From: JBARKJ01 sp963698885
GTDB taxonomy: Bacteria > Nitrospirota > JACRHJ01
Direction: 5' to 3'
DNA length: 64,000 nt
Assembly: GCA_963698885.1 (NCBI GenBank)
Contig: CAVOSJ010000003.1
Location: forward strand, 124,001-188,000
The notes beneath the pieces were generated by a model that ran no database searches, was not told the origin of the DNA, and saw nothing but the letters and a program-made list of their open reading frames with translations. Positions 53,367-62,687 of the stretch are shown here, one piece after another. Positions within the stretch are counted from its first letter, which is position 1. Each line of letters begins with the position of its first letter. The position numbers were made by a program, and so were the translations under genes.

Positions 53367-54597
53367 CGGCAGGATAAGGGTCGCAATTACCGGCATCGGC
53401 GCGTTGACGCCAATAGGGTTCGGCGTTTCCGGGCTTTGGGACGGTATCCTGCAGGGCCGCTCCGGGATAAGCGGGATAACCTCTTTCGACGCTTCCCCCT
53501 TCAGGACGAAAGTCGCTGGCGAGATAAAGGCTTTCAGCGCCTCCGATTTCGTAAGCGGAAAGGTCTTGAAAAGAATTGACCGCTTTGCCGCGTTCGCGGT
53601 CGCATCGGCGCGGATGGCAATCGAAGACGCTCATCTCGACGTCTCCCGCCATCCCGAAACCGGTATCGTAATAGGCTCTGCCCTGGGCGGCCTCGCATTC
53701 GCGGAGAGCCAGCACGACGTGTACCGGGAGAAGGGCCTGAAGGGCGTAAATCCTGCCCTTGCCACACTTGTCTTTGGCGCGTCGTCCTCCTGCCATATAG
53801 CTATCGAGCTTGGGTTGACCGGCCCGAACATCACTAATTCGAACTCCTGCTCATCGGGGACGATGGCCGTGGGCGAGGCGTTTGAGATGATCCGCGCGGG
53901 CCGTGCGGACGTGCTTATCGCGGGCGGGGCGGAAGCGCCTCTGTCTCCGCTTACATTCGGCTCGTTCACGTTAATCAAGGCAATGACAACAAGGAACGAC
54001 GACCCGGAAGGCGCATGCCGTCCGTTCGACGGCGGACGCGACGGGTTTATAATGGGCGAGGGGAGCGCGGCGCTGATTCTGGAGGAGATGGGTCATGCGA
54101 GAGAGCGCGGCGCGAGGATATACGCGGAGGTCCTCGGCTACGGCCTCACTAACGACGCCTACCACATGACCTCATCGCGTGAGGACGGCGAATGCGCGGC
54201 GCGTGCGGTTACAATTGCACTCGGTCAGGCGGGAATTAAGCCGGAGCAGATAGGCTATGTCAACGCACACGGAAGCTCTACGCAGATGAACGACAAAAAC
54301 GAAACGACTGCCATAAAGAGGGCCCTTGGCGAACACGCATATAAAGTCCCCATCAGCGGGACGAAGCCCTTCCATGCACATCCACTGGGCGCGACCGGCG
54401 CGATAGAGGCCGCCATCTGCGCACTGGCCATAAAGAACGAATACCTCCCGCCGACCCTGAACTTAACCGACCCGGACCCGGACTGCGACCTGGACTACAT
54501 CTCGAATACCGGACGCAAGGCAAAAGTGGATTACGTCCTGTCCAACGCCTTCGGGTTCGGCGGGATGAATGCGGCGCTGGTTATCGGGCGGGTATAA
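53359..54597 (+). CDS. Beta-ketoacyl-ACP synthase (FabF-like) of a small biosynthetic operon
   Basis: A 412-residue thiolase-fold condensing enzyme. The nucleophile lies in NSNSCSSGTMAVGEAF, and the two histidines in NAHGSSTQMNDKN and KPFHAHPLGATGAIEAA. The sequence around the cysteine (NSNSCSSG) differs from the usual TACATG of FabF. No acyl carrier protein or KS-beta subunit is adjacent. With cyclase, U32 and methyltransferase genes it looks like the core of a specialised pathway rather than housekeeping fatty-acid synthesis. Confidence 0.9.
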   Translation: MADGRIRVAITGIGALTPIGFGVSGLWDGILQGRSGISGITSFDASPFRTKVAGEIKAFSASDFVSGKVLKRIDRFAAFAVASARMAIEDAHLDVSRHPETGIVIGSALGGLAFAESQHDVYREKGLKGVNPALATLVFGASSSCHIAIELGLTGPNITNSNSCSSGTMAVGEAFEMIRAGRADVLIAGGAEAPLSPLTFGSFTLIKAMTTRNDDPEGACRPFDGGRDGFIMGEGSAALILEEMGHARERGARIYAEVLGYGLTNDAYHMTSSREDGECAARAVTIALGQAGIKPEQIGYVNAHGSSTQMNDKNETTAIKRALGEHAYKVPISGTKPFHAHPLGATGAIEAAICALAIKNEYLPPTLNLTDPDPDCDLDYISNTGRKAKVDYVLSNAFGFGGMNAALVIGRV

Positions 54598-54631
54598 ATA
54601 CCTGTCCGACCACTTCGTCCGTCCTTTGTAC

Positions 54632-54658
54632 TTGAAAATGGTTCCTGCTTCCTATACC
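54632..54658 (+). promoter_or_regulatory. Promoter-like sequence before tsaB
   Basis: TTGAAA (54632-54637) and TATACC (54653-54658) with a short 15-base spacer, ending 10 bases before the ATG. No ribosome-binding site is present, so the message may be leaderless. Confidence 0.35.
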
Positions 54659-54668
54659 ATCATCGCAT

Positions 54669-55349
54669 ATGAAAATTTTAGGCATAGACACTTCCACCAT
54701 GATGGGCGCGGTGGGGATAGTGGACGATGAGCTGCTCGTCGCGGAGATGCGGACGAATGTCTCGCTAACCTATTCGGAGCGGCTGATGGAGCACATCGAC
54801 ACGCTCCTGAAATCCGCGCGCCTGACGCTTGATGACATCGACGGCTTCGCCGTGAGCGTTGGCCCCGGTTCGTTCACGGGACTTCGCATCGGGATTGCGG
54901 CGGTTAAGGCTATGGCGTACGCTACGGGGAAACCTGTCGCGGCGGTGAACAGCCTGGAGGCGCTGGCGGATAACCTGCCGTATTGCCGCCATCAGGTGGC
55001 GCCGGTGCTGGACGCCCGAAAGAAAATGGTGTACTGCGCAATTTACAAGATAACGGATACTGTGAGAAGGGTCGTCCTGCCGCCGTCCGTGATTACTCCG
55101 GACGAACTGGTGGACGCGATAGAGGAGCCGACGGTTTTCCTTGGCGAGGGTGCGTACGTCTACCGGGAACTTCTGGCAGGGCAGTTATGCTGTCAGGCGC
55201 TGTTCGCCCCGAAGGCATACGGATACCCTTCGGGCGCGACGGTGGCCTTCAGGGGACTGAAGGAGATCAACGCGGGTAATGTCGCGGACCCGATGTCGCT
55301 CACTCCGTTATATATACGGAAGTCCGACGCGGAAGAGAAGGCGGGGTGA
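54669..55349 (+). CDS. tsaB: tRNA threonylcarbamoyladenosine biosynthesis protein TsaB
   Basis: A 226-residue ASKHA-fold protein starting MKILGIDTSTMMGAVGIVDD, with YSERLMEHIDTLLKSA and the hallmark SVGPGSFTGLRIGIAAVKAM. It partners TsaD (absent here) to make t6A37 in ANN-decoding tRNAs. rimI lies just beyond the isochorismatase gene, the usual tsaB-rimI linkage interrupted by a minus-strand gene. Confidence 0.94.
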   Translation: MKILGIDTSTMMGAVGIVDDELLVAEMRTNVSLTYSERLMEHIDTLLKSARLTLDDIDGFAVSVGPGSFTGLRIGIAAVKAMAYATGKPVAAVNSLEALADNLPYCRHQVAPVLDARKKMVYCAIYKITDTVRRVVLPPSVITPDELVDAIEEPTVFLGEGAYVYRELLAGQLCCQALFAPKAYGYPSGATVAFRGLKEINAGNVADPMSLTPLYIRKSDAEEKAG

Positions 55350-55363
55350 TATTCGATATCCGG

Positions 55364-55921
55364 TTATTTAATTAATTTAGAAATCGCCTTGAATTCTTCC
55401 GTCCCCGCCTCTTTCAATAGCTGAAAGAGCGCCGCCTCCGTGCAAGTGATTACCGCTCCCGCGTCTCGCATCATCTCTATACCGGTCTTCCAGTTCTCTT
55501 TCGTACGCGAGCATACGGCATCCGATACGACGTGGGGAATATAACCGGAACCAAGCAGGCCCAGGACGGTCTGGAGTACGCAGATATGACTCTCCATGCC
55601 GGTGACAATTATCTTCTTTCTCCCGTGTTTTTTAATCCCGGAAACAAAGCCCTGCTCGCCGCAGCAGTCGAAGGATATTTTCTCCACCGGCGCGTAAACG
55701 GGAAGCGTCTCCTTTATTTCGGCAACCGTGTGCCCCAGGCCTTTCGGGTACTGCTCCGATACCACCACCGGGATATCCAGCATCTTCGCCAGCTCGACAA
55801 GCAGGTTTACGTTCTTTGCCACCTGCTCGCGGTACTTCATTACGGAAGCCAGACGTTCCTGAATATCCACGATGAGGAGTAGGGAGTCGTCCTTGTTCAA
55901 TATGAAATTTGATAAGTCCAT
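55364..55921 (-). CDS. Isochorismatase family hydrolase
   Basis: A 185-residue cysteine hydrolase of the isochorismatase/nicotinamidase fold: LLLIVDIQERLASVM with the catalytic Asp, a Lys in VEKISFDCCGE, and the nucleophile in VTGMESHICVLQTVLGLL. The start could be 55921 (chosen; MDLSNFILNK) or 55969. The substrate is unknown. It lies between tsaB and rimI on the opposite strand. Confidence 0.88.
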   Translation of the reverse strand: MDLSNFILNKDDSLLLIVDIQERLASVMKYREQVAKNVNLLVELAKMLDIPVVVSEQYPKGLGHTVAEIKETLPVYAPVEKISFDCCGEQGFVSGIKKHGRKKIIVTGMESHICVLQTVLGLLGSGYIPHVVSDAVCSRTKENWKTGIEMMRDAGAVITCTEAALFQLLKEAGTEEFKAISKLIK

Positions 55922-55996
55922 GAACTTAGAATGCCAGATTTCGTTCTCATTTTCAAGGCCCTTGAACATTCCCGCGTTTTCTGGTAGGAATATCGC

Positions 55997-56467
55997 ATGG
56001 AGATAACGATAACCGAGATGGGGCCGGACGACTTAACGGAGGTAATGGAGCTGGAGCGGGAAATATTCTCCTGGCCCTGGACCGAGGAACTGTTTCTTGA
56101 CGAACTGAACAGGGATTATTCTTTTATACTTCTTGCGCGCGAGCCGTCCGGCCTCCTGGCCGGTTTCATATGCTTCTGGATGCTTATCGACGAGATGCAC
56201 GTCCTGAACCTTGGGGTCCGGACGCGGTACAGAAGGCTGAATGTAGCGGCAAGACTGGTGCGGGAGGGTCTTCAGTTCTGCTATGAAAGGGGCGCGCGGG
56301 CGGCTACGCTGGAAGTCCGGGAAAAGAACGAGGCGGCTATAGGCCTTTATAAATCAATGGGATTCCGAGAGGCGGGCCTCAGGAAGAACTATTATGAATC
56401 CCCAAAGGATAACGCCGTTATCATGTGGCTTTACGATATCCGTTCCGCCCTGGAAAAAAGCCCTTGA
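55997..56467 (+). CDS. rimI: Ribosomal protein alanine N-acetyltransferase RimI
   Basis: A 156-residue GNAT acetyltransferase. The acetyl-CoA pocket (VRTRYRRLNVAARLVREGLQ) and the motif AIGLYKSMGFREAGLRKNYY are typical. It acetylates the N-terminus of ribosomal protein S18. The start is the ATG at 55997, and tsaB nearby is its usual neighbour. Confidence 0.93.
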   Translation: MEITITEMGPDDLTEVMELEREIFSWPWTEELFLDELNRDYSFILLAREPSGLLAGFICFWMLIDEMHVLNLGVRTRYRRLNVAARLVREGLQFCYERGARAATLEVREKNEAAIGLYKSMGFREAGLRKNYYESPKDNAVIMWLYDIRSALEKSP

Positions 56468-56554
56468 ACTTTGATTACAGATATGTTACATTTCCACTAT
56501 AATGTAGGGACTGTAAGAGCCTCTAACCTTCAAGGACAACATTGAGGAGGAAAG

Positions 56555-56782
56555 ATGGAGGACAGCGAAGAATTGATTGGTTATGCCAGGCGGGAGAATG
56601 AAGAGTACCGCCGCCTGGAAAGAGAGCACAGGGAGCTTGACGAGCAGATTCAGCAGTATTTTGGAAACGTGAAACACCTCACCCCGCTCGAAGAAGTCAA
56701 AAAGAAAACCCTCCAAAAGAAGAAATTAGCCAAAAAAGACAGGATGTTCGAGATATTGCACGACCTTAAGGCAGCCGTATAA
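56555..56782 (+). CDS. DUF465 family small protein
   Basis: A 75-residue helical-hairpin protein ending KKKTLQKKKLAKKDRMFEIL, the DUF465 pattern of conserved LKK-KL-KD residues. Function is unknown. GAGGA precedes the ATG; a strong terminator follows. Confidence 0.85.
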   Translation: MEDSEELIGYARRENEEYRRLEREHRELDEQIQQYFGNVKHLTPLEEVKKKTLQKKKLAKKDRMFEILHDLKAAV

Positions 56783-56808
56783 AAAATAGGCCCGGCACGA
56801 ACCGGAAG

Positions 56809-56850
56809 GAAGGGAAGAACCCGACAGGGCTCTTCCCTTCTTTTTTTATT
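56809..56850 (+). terminator. Terminator after the DUF465 gene
   Basis: GAAGGGAAGA (56809-56818) pairs with TCTTCCCTTC (56831-56840); an inner CCC/GGG closes a GACA loop, and TTTTTTTATT follows. Confidence 0.9.
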
Positions 56851-56919
56851 CGTTGACTTAGGTCTTTTAAGTATGGTAAAAAGTAAATTCCCGATTTTTT
56901 TCAAATAGAAAGGTATTAA

Positions 56920-58572
56920 ATGAGGAGCGATAGGATAAAAAAAGGAGTGGAGAGAGCTCCAAACCGCGCTCTCCTTTTCGCCACCGGGATAACCAGGAAG
57001 GGTCTGGAAAAGCCGCTCATCGGAATCGCGAGCAGCTTCACAGACCTCATCCCCGGCCACATAGGCATGAGGGACCTGGAGCGCTACATAGAAAAAGGGG
57101 TCCATTCCGGAGGCGGATACTCCTTCATCTTCGGCATACCCGGAATCTGCGATGGTATAGCCATGGGACACGCCGGGATGCATTACTCCCTGCCTTCCCG
57201 TGAGCTTATCGCCGACATGGTGGAATCCATAACCCTCGCCCATGCCCTTGACGGACTGGTGCTCCTTACGAACTGCGACAAGATTACACCCGGAATGCTT
57301 ATGGCCGCGGCGAGACTGAACGTTCCGTCCATAGTGGTAACGGCCGGGCCGATGATCTCCGGCAGGCTTGGAATGGAGAGGCAGAACCTGGTATCCGGTA
57401 CGTTCGAGGCGGTTGGCCGCTTCCGCAAGGGCGAGATAAACGAGGCCGAGCTCTGCGCGCTGGAGGAATGCGCCTGCCCCGGGCCCGGCGCTTGCCAGGG
57501 GCTCTACACCGCGAATACGATGGCATGCGTCACCGAGGCGATAGGGATGTCGCTTCCGGGCTGCGCCACGGCGCTCGCGGTATCCGGCAAAAAGCGCAGG
57601 ATAGCTTATGAATCGGGCGAGCGGATCGTCGAACTGGTAAAGAAAGACATCACGCCTGACAAGATTCTGACAAGGGCGGCGTTCGAGAACGCCATAGCCG
57701 TGGACATGGCGCTTGGCGGGTCTACGAATACCTGTCTGCATATACCCGCCATAGCGCATGAGGCCGGCATAGACATAACGTTATCGGCGATAGACGAGAT
57801 AAGCAAAAAGACGCCGCACATCACGGACCTTCTGCCGTCCGGCAAATATTATATGGAAGATTTAGACGCGGCGGGCGGCATCCCGGCAGTGATGTCGAGG
57901 CTTATCTCGCGCCTGAAGGACGGGATTACCGTATCCGGCTTCAAAGTAAAAGAGATAGCAAAGAGCGCTAAGCCTGAAAGTGACGAGATAATCAGAACGG
58001 TAGAGCGAGCTTATCATAAAGAAGGCGGGATAGCGGTCTTGACCGGGAACCTTGCGCCCTTGGGCTCCGTCATAAAACAGACAGCCGTCTCTGAAAAAAT
58101 GATGAAGTTTAAAGGCCATGCCAAGTGTTTTAACGCGGAAGAGGATGCGATGGCCGCAATTCTTGGCGGGAAGATAAAGTCTGGCGATGTGGTCATAATC
58201 CGGTACGAAGGCCCCAAAGGCGGCCCCGGCATGCGCGAGATGCTCTCTCCGACCGCGGCCATAGTTGGCATGGGGTTAGCTGATTCGGTAGCCCTGATTA
58301 CGGACGGCCGCTTCTCCGGCGGGACCCAGGGCCCCTGCATCGGGCACGTGAGTCCGGAAGCGATGGAGGGCGGGCCGATAGCGTTTGTAAAAGACGGGGA
58401 CGAGATAGCCATAGACATCCCGGCCAGGAAGATAGAGTTAAAGGTGACGAAGGCGGAGCTTGCGAAGCGGATGAAGGCGTGGAAGAAGCCGGAGCCAAAA
58501 ATAAAGACCGGGTGGCTGGCCAGGTATTCCCGCAACGTCACCTCGGCCAATACCGGCGCGGTGATGAAATAA
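56920..58572 (+). CDS. ilvD: Dihydroxy-acid dehydratase
   Basis: A 550-residue Fe-S dehydratase making the 2-keto acid precursors of valine and isoleucine. Cluster and substrate regions: GHAGMHYSLPSRELIADMVE, TNCDKITPGMLMA, CPGPGACQGLYTANTM and MALGGSTNTCLHIPAI. AAAGG precedes the start. The length is normal. It leads the ilvD-B-N-C block. Confidence 0.95.
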   Translation: MRSDRIKKGVERAPNRALLFATGITRKGLEKPLIGIASSFTDLIPGHIGMRDLERYIEKGVHSGGGYSFIFGIPGICDGIAMGHAGMHYSLPSRELIADMVESITLAHALDGLVLLTNCDKITPGMLMAAARLNVPSIVVTAGPMISGRLGMERQNLVSGTFEAVGRFRKGEINEAELCALEECACPGPGACQGLYTANTMACVTEAIGMSLPGCATALAVSGKKRRIAYESGERIVELVKKDITPDKILTRAAFENAIAVDMALGGSTNTCLHIPAIAHEAGIDITLSAIDEISKKTPHITDLLPSGKYYMEDLDAAGGIPAVMSRLISRLKDGITVSGFKVKEIAKSAKPESDEIIRTVERAYHKEGGIAVLTGNLAPLGSVIKQTAVSEKMMKFKGHAKCFNAEEDAMAAILGGKIKSGDVVIIRYEGPKGGPGMREMLSPTAAIVGMGLADSVALITDGRFSGGTQGPCIGHVSPEAMEGGPIAFVKDGDEIAIDIPARKIELKVTKAELAKRMKAWKKPEPKIKTGWLARYSRNVTSANTGAVMK

Positions 58573-58576
58573 AACC

Positions 58577-58608
58577 GTACCTTTTCTTTCAGGTGAAAGA
58601 AAAGGTAC
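58577..58608. repeat. Intergenic inverted repeat, copy 2a
   Basis: A perfect 15-base inverted repeat (GTACCTTTTCTTTCA, 58577-58591, with its complement 58594-58608, loop GG). It lies between ilvD and ilvB. Confidence 0.7.
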
Positions 58609-58635
58609 CCAAAAGAAAGCCGGGCAGTAAAAACC

Positions 58636-58675
58636 TTTTAAAGTTTTTGGCGCCACCTTTTTTCAAAAAGGTGGC
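58636..58675. repeat. Intergenic inverted repeat, copy 2b, reverse orientation of the 10185 copy
   Basis: TTTTAAAGTTTTTGGC (58636-58651) is nearly the reverse complement of the tail at 10209-10224. It is followed by GCCACCTTTTT (58652-58662) paired with its complement at 58665-58675. Confidence 0.7.
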
Positions 58676-58720
58676 AGGTCTGGCGGTTGACTTGCAGTTG
58701 ATTTCGACGGAGGTTTTGAT

Positions 58721-60496
58721 TTGAAACTTTCAGGCGCGCAAATACTGATAGAGTCCCTGAAGAAGGAAGGCGTTAAATATATATTCGGCTACCCGGGAGG
58801 GGTAGTCCTGCATATCTTCGACGTGCTGTATGACGAAAAGGACATCCAGCTCATCCTCACGCGGCACGAGCAGGGCGCGGCGCACGCGGCGGACGGATAC
58901 GCCAGGGCGAGCGGCAAGGCTGGCGTATGTCTGGTAACATCCGGCCCGGGCGCGACCAATATCGTCACCGGCATAGCGACGGCATACATGGACTCCATCC
59001 CGATGGTGGTGATCACCGGGCAGGTGCCTACCATGCTGATCGGGAACGACGCCTTCCAGGAAGCGGATATCGTCGGCATCACCAGGCCGTGCACGAAATA
59101 CAACTTTTTGGTCAAGGACGTAAGCGACCTCGCCCGGACGATAAAGGAGGCTTTCTATATCGCCACCACCGGCCGGCCCGGCCCGGTCCTGATCGACATT
59201 CCGAGAGACGTATCAACAGGCAAGGCGGATTTTAAATACCCGGACAAGGTGGAGCTCAGGAGCTACCGCCCGACCTTTAAAGGGAACCTCTGGCAGGTGA
59301 AGCAGGCGGCGGAAGCGATAGCCAAATCCAGAAAGCCCGTGATAATCGCCGGCGGCGGGGTGATAAGCTCCGGGGCGGCGGCGGAGCTTAAGGACCTGGC
59401 CGAGACATCGAAGCTCCCCGTTACGATGACCATGATGGGCCTTGGCGGCTTCCCCGGCGACCATAAGCTCTCCCTGGGCATGCTGGGGATGCACGGGACG
59501 TATTTCGCCAATATGTCCGTGCACGAGTCGGACCTGCTCATAGCCATCGGGATGCGTTTCGATGACCGGGTGACCGGACGGGTGGAGGATTTCGCGCCTA
59601 ACGCGAAGATAATACATATAGACATCGACCCGACGTCCATACGCAAGAACGTGCGGGTGGACGTGCCTATCGTGGGCGACGTGAAGAACGTGCTTAAAGA
59701 TTTGAACAAGACAATCCACGACGCGGGCGAGCAGGTCAATCCGCACCGGAAGGTCTGGCTGGACAGGATAGAGGACTGGAAGGCCGAGCATCCGATGGAC
59801 TACGACCAGTCGGACGTGATAAAGCCGCAGTTCGTGGTGGAAAAAATTTACGAGATAACCAAGGGCGACGCCATCATCACGACGGAAGTGGGCCAGAACC
59901 AGATGTGGGCGGCGCAGTTCTTCAAGTACAAGAAGCCCCGCACCTGGATATCCTCCGGGGGCCTGGGCACGATGGGATACGGTTTCCCGGCGGCCATCGG
60001 CGCACAGTTCGCCTTCCCGAACAAGCTTGTATTCGACATCGCGGGCGACGGCTCCATACAGATGAACATCCAGGAACTCTCCACGGCCGTGCTCCATAAC
60101 TTGCCGGTGAAGGTGGCGATACTGAATAACTGCTTCCTCGGCATGGTCCGGCAGTGGCAGGAGCTGTTCTTTGATAAACGCTACTCATCCACATGCCTTA
60201 CCGGGACGCCCGATTTCGTGAAGGTAGCGGAGGCTTACGGCGCGGTGGGACTCAGGGCTCAGAAGCCTTCGGACGTGGAAGGCGTGATACGCGAGGCGAT
60301 AAAGGTAAAGAGGCCGACGTTCATTGACTTCGTATGCGACCAGTCGGAGAAGGTCTTCCCGATGGTGCCTGCCGGGGCGGCGATTAACGAGATGATGTTC
60401 CGGCCCCGTAACTGCCCGCCTGGCGAGACGCTGATATGCAGCACGGTGAAGCAGGAACTCAAATGCAAGTGCGTACGCGCGAAGAGGGGGAAGTGA
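58721..60496 (+). CDS. ilvB: Acetolactate synthase large subunit
   Basis: A 591-residue ThDP-dependent enzyme making acetolactate or acetohydroxybutyrate. N-terminal domain with YIFGYPGGVVLHIFD and the glutamate region TRHEQGAAHAADGYARASG; the ThDP-binding GDGSIQMN and ELSTAVLHNLPVKVAILNN are typical. TTG start at 58721 with GGAGG upstream. A short Cys/Lys-rich tail follows. It is followed after one base by ilvN. Confidence 0.95.
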   Translation: MKLSGAQILIESLKKEGVKYIFGYPGGVVLHIFDVLYDEKDIQLILTRHEQGAAHAADGYARASGKAGVCLVTSGPGATNIVTGIATAYMDSIPMVVITGQVPTMLIGNDAFQEADIVGITRPCTKYNFLVKDVSDLARTIKEAFYIATTGRPGPVLIDIPRDVSTGKADFKYPDKVELRSYRPTFKGNLWQVKQAAEAIAKSRKPVIIAGGGVISSGAAAELKDLAETSKLPVTMTMMGLGGFPGDHKLSLGMLGMHGTYFANMSVHESDLLIAIGMRFDDRVTGRVEDFAPNAKIIHIDIDPTSIRKNVRVDVPIVGDVKNVLKDLNKTIHDAGEQVNPHRKVWLDRIEDWKAEHPMDYDQSDVIKPQFVVEKIYEITKGDAIITTEVGQNQMWAAQFFKYKKPRTWISSGGLGTMGYGFPAAIGAQFAFPNKLVFDIAGDGSIQMNIQELSTAVLHNLPVKVAILNNCFLGMVRQWQELFFDKRYSSTCLTGTPDFVKVAEAYGAVGLRAQKPSDVEGVIREAIKVKRPTFIDFVCDQSEKVFPMVPAGAAINEMMFRPRNCPPGETLICSTVKQELKCKCVRAKRGK

Positions 60497-60497
60497 G

Positions 60498-60980
60498 ATG
60501 CGCCATATAATATCCATAATGGTGGAAAACAAGTTCGGCGTGCTCTCCCGCGTATCGGGGCTTTTCTCCGGCCGCGGGTACAACATCGAGTCCATATCCG
60601 TCGGACAGACGCTTGACCCGACGGTCTCGCAGATGACTATAGTTACGTCGGGCGACGACAATATTATTGAGCAGATAACGAAACAGCTCAATAAGCTCCT
60701 TGACGTGATAAAGGTGACGGACCTGACCGAGTTCGACCACGTCGAGCGGGAGATGATGCTGATAAAGGTGCATCCGAAGCCCGAGCACCGGGCGGAGGCG
60801 CTCCGAGTGACGGAGATATTCAGGGGCGTTGTAGTCGATTCATCGACAAAGACTTATACGATACAGGTGACCGGGGACGACAAGAAGCTGGATGCGATAG
60901 TGGACCTGCTGAAGCCCCTTGGGATAAAAGAGGTAGTCCGCACCGGGAAGGTCGCGATAGCCAGGGAAGCGAAAAGTTAG
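60498..60980 (+). CDS. ilvN: Acetolactate synthase small (regulatory) subunit
   Basis: A 160-residue regulatory subunit with an N-terminal ACT domain (MRHIISIMVENKFGVLSRVS, then RGYNIESISVGQT) that binds valine for feedback inhibition. It is separated from ilvB by one base; ilvC follows after 36 bases. Confidence 0.95.
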   Translation: MRHIISIMVENKFGVLSRVSGLFSGRGYNIESISVGQTLDPTVSQMTIVTSGDDNIIEQITKQLNKLLDVIKVTDLTEFDHVEREMMLIKVHPKPEHRAEALRVTEIFRGVVVDSSTKTYTIQVTGDDKKLDAIVDLLKPLGIKEVVRTGKVAIAREAKS

Positions 60981-61016
60981 CATTTATTTATAAACCGTAC
61001 GAGAGGAGTTTAAAAA

Positions 61017-62036
61017 ATGGTAAAGCTGTATTACGATAAGGACGCGGACTTAAAGAACCTTAAGGGGAAGAAGGTGGCTATAATCGGCTACGGAAGCCAG
61101 GGGCACGCCCACGCCAATAACTTGAAGGACAGCGGTATCGACGTCATAGTGGCCGAGGCCAAAGGGTATCCCAACTGGGACAAGGCGAAGAAGGCGGGAT
61201 TTTCCGTAATGACCGCAGCCGAAGCCGCGAAGAAGGCGGACGTGATGATGATACTCCTCCCGGACGAGTACCAGGGCTCCATATATAAAAACGAGATCGC
61301 CCCGAACATGAAAAAGGGCGTCTTCTTAGGTTTCGCGCACGGCTTCAATATCCATTACGGCCAGATCGTCCCGCCGGCGGACGCGAATGTCTTCATGGTG
61401 GCTCCCAAGGGCCCAGGCCATCTGGTCAGGAGCGAGTTCACGAAGGGCAGCGGCGTGCCGATGCTTATAGCGGTGCACCAGGACCCCTCCAAGAAATCGA
61501 AAGCGCTTGCAATGGCCTACGCCTCAGCGGCAGGCGGCGGAAGGGCGGGCATCATAGAGACGACCTTCAAGGAAGAGACGGAGACCGACCTTTTCGGAGA
61601 GCAGGCGGTCCTCTGCGGCGGGCTTTCGGCGCTTATCACCGCCGGCTTCGAAACGCTGGTCGAGGCTGGCTACTCGCCGGAGATGGCGTATTTCGAGTGC
61701 CTGCACGAGACGAAGCTTATCGTTGACCTGATGTATGAAGGCGGCATCGCCAACATGCGTTACTCCGTCTCCAACACCGCCCAGTACGGCGACATGACCC
61801 GCGGACCGCGCGTCATAGACGAATACGTCAAGGACGAGATGCGCGAGATACTGAGGGAGATACAGGACGGCACTTTCGCGCGTGAATGGATACTGGAGTG
61901 CCAGGCCAATAAGCCGGTGTTCAACGCCCTGACCAGGATGGGCGAGGAACACGAGATAGAAAAAGTGGGCGGGAAGCTTCGCTCCATGATGAGCTGGCTT
62001 GGCAAGTCCAAGCTCGTGGATAAGACCAAAAATTAA
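61017..62036 (+). CDS. ilvC: Ketol-acid reductoisomerase
   Basis: A 339-residue class I enzyme. N-terminal Rossmann motif IIGYGSQGHAHANNLKDSG; the C-terminal knotted domain carries metal ligands in FKEETETDLFGEQAVLCGG. It converts acetolactate to dihydroxyisovalerate with NADPH and Mg2+. AGGAG precedes the ATG. Confidence 0.96.
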   Translation: MVKLYYDKDADLKNLKGKKVAIIGYGSQGHAHANNLKDSGIDVIVAEAKGYPNWDKAKKAGFSVMTAAEAAKKADVMMILLPDEYQGSIYKNEIAPNMKKGVFLGFAHGFNIHYGQIVPPADANVFMVAPKGPGHLVRSEFTKGSGVPMLIAVHQDPSKKSKALAMAYASAAGGGRAGIIETTFKEETETDLFGEQAVLCGGLSALITAGFETLVEAGYSPEMAYFECLHETKLIVDLMYEGGIANMRYSVSNTAQYGDMTRGPRVIDEYVKDEMREILREIQDGTFAREWILECQANKPVFNALTRMGEEHEIEKVGGKLRSMMSWLGKSKLVDKTKN

Positions 62037-62045
62037 AGGAACATA

Positions 62046-62687
62046 TTGGGACATAGCAGTATAATAGCCCTGGAGGGCCTGCCGGTAATCGCCCTATTTG
62101 CGGCGATTACCGTGGCCCTCTGGATAGCTGGATGGTACAAGGCCGCCGTAATAATGACGGCCTTGACCGTTTTTGCCCTTGCTTTTTTCCGCAACCCTGA
62201 GCGGCATCCTCCGGCGGGAGAGAACCTCGTGGTCTCTCCGGCGGACGGGGTGGTGATTTACGTGGGCGAGGTGGAAGAGCCAAGGATACTGAAGGGCCGC
62301 GCGATGAAGGTGTCCATCTTCATGAACGTCTTCAATGTCCACGTCAACCGCATGCCGGAGAGCGGAAGGATTACGGAAATACATTATAATAAAGGTAAGT
62401 TCATCTCCGCCAACAAGGAAAAAGCGTCGCTGGATAACGAACAGAACGCGCTCGTGATGGAGACCGACAAGGGCCGGAAGATCATGTTCGTACAGATTGC
62501 CGGCCTTGTCGCGCGCCGCATCGTCTGCTGGGTAAAGCCCGGCGACCACCTTGCGCGGGGAGAGAGGTTCGGCCTTATAATGTTCGGCTCCAGGTTGGAC
62601 ATATATCTGCCGGTGGGGAGCGAAGTGAAGCTGAAATCAGGCGACAAGACGAAGGCGGGCGAAACCATTGTCGGGGTGCTGAATTGA
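62046..62687 (+). CDS. psd: Phosphatidylserine decarboxylase (archaeal/short type)
   Basis: A 213-residue short Psd that forms phosphatidylethanolamine. It has an N-terminal hydrophobic helix pair (about 8-45), the motif VSPADGVVIYVGEV, and the self-cleavage site MFGSRLDI, where the Ser becomes the pyruvoyl group. TTG start at 62046. It overlaps pssA by 4 bases. Confidence 0.94.
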   Translation: MGHSSIIALEGLPVIALFAAITVALWIAGWYKAAVIMTALTVFALAFFRNPERHPPAGENLVVSPADGVVIYVGEVEEPRILKGRAMKVSIFMNVFNVHVNRMPESGRITEIHYNKGKFISANKEKASLDNEQNALVMETDKGRKIMFVQIAGLVARRIVCWVKPGDHLARGERFGLIMFGSRLDIYLPVGSEVKLKSGDKTKAGETIVGVLN

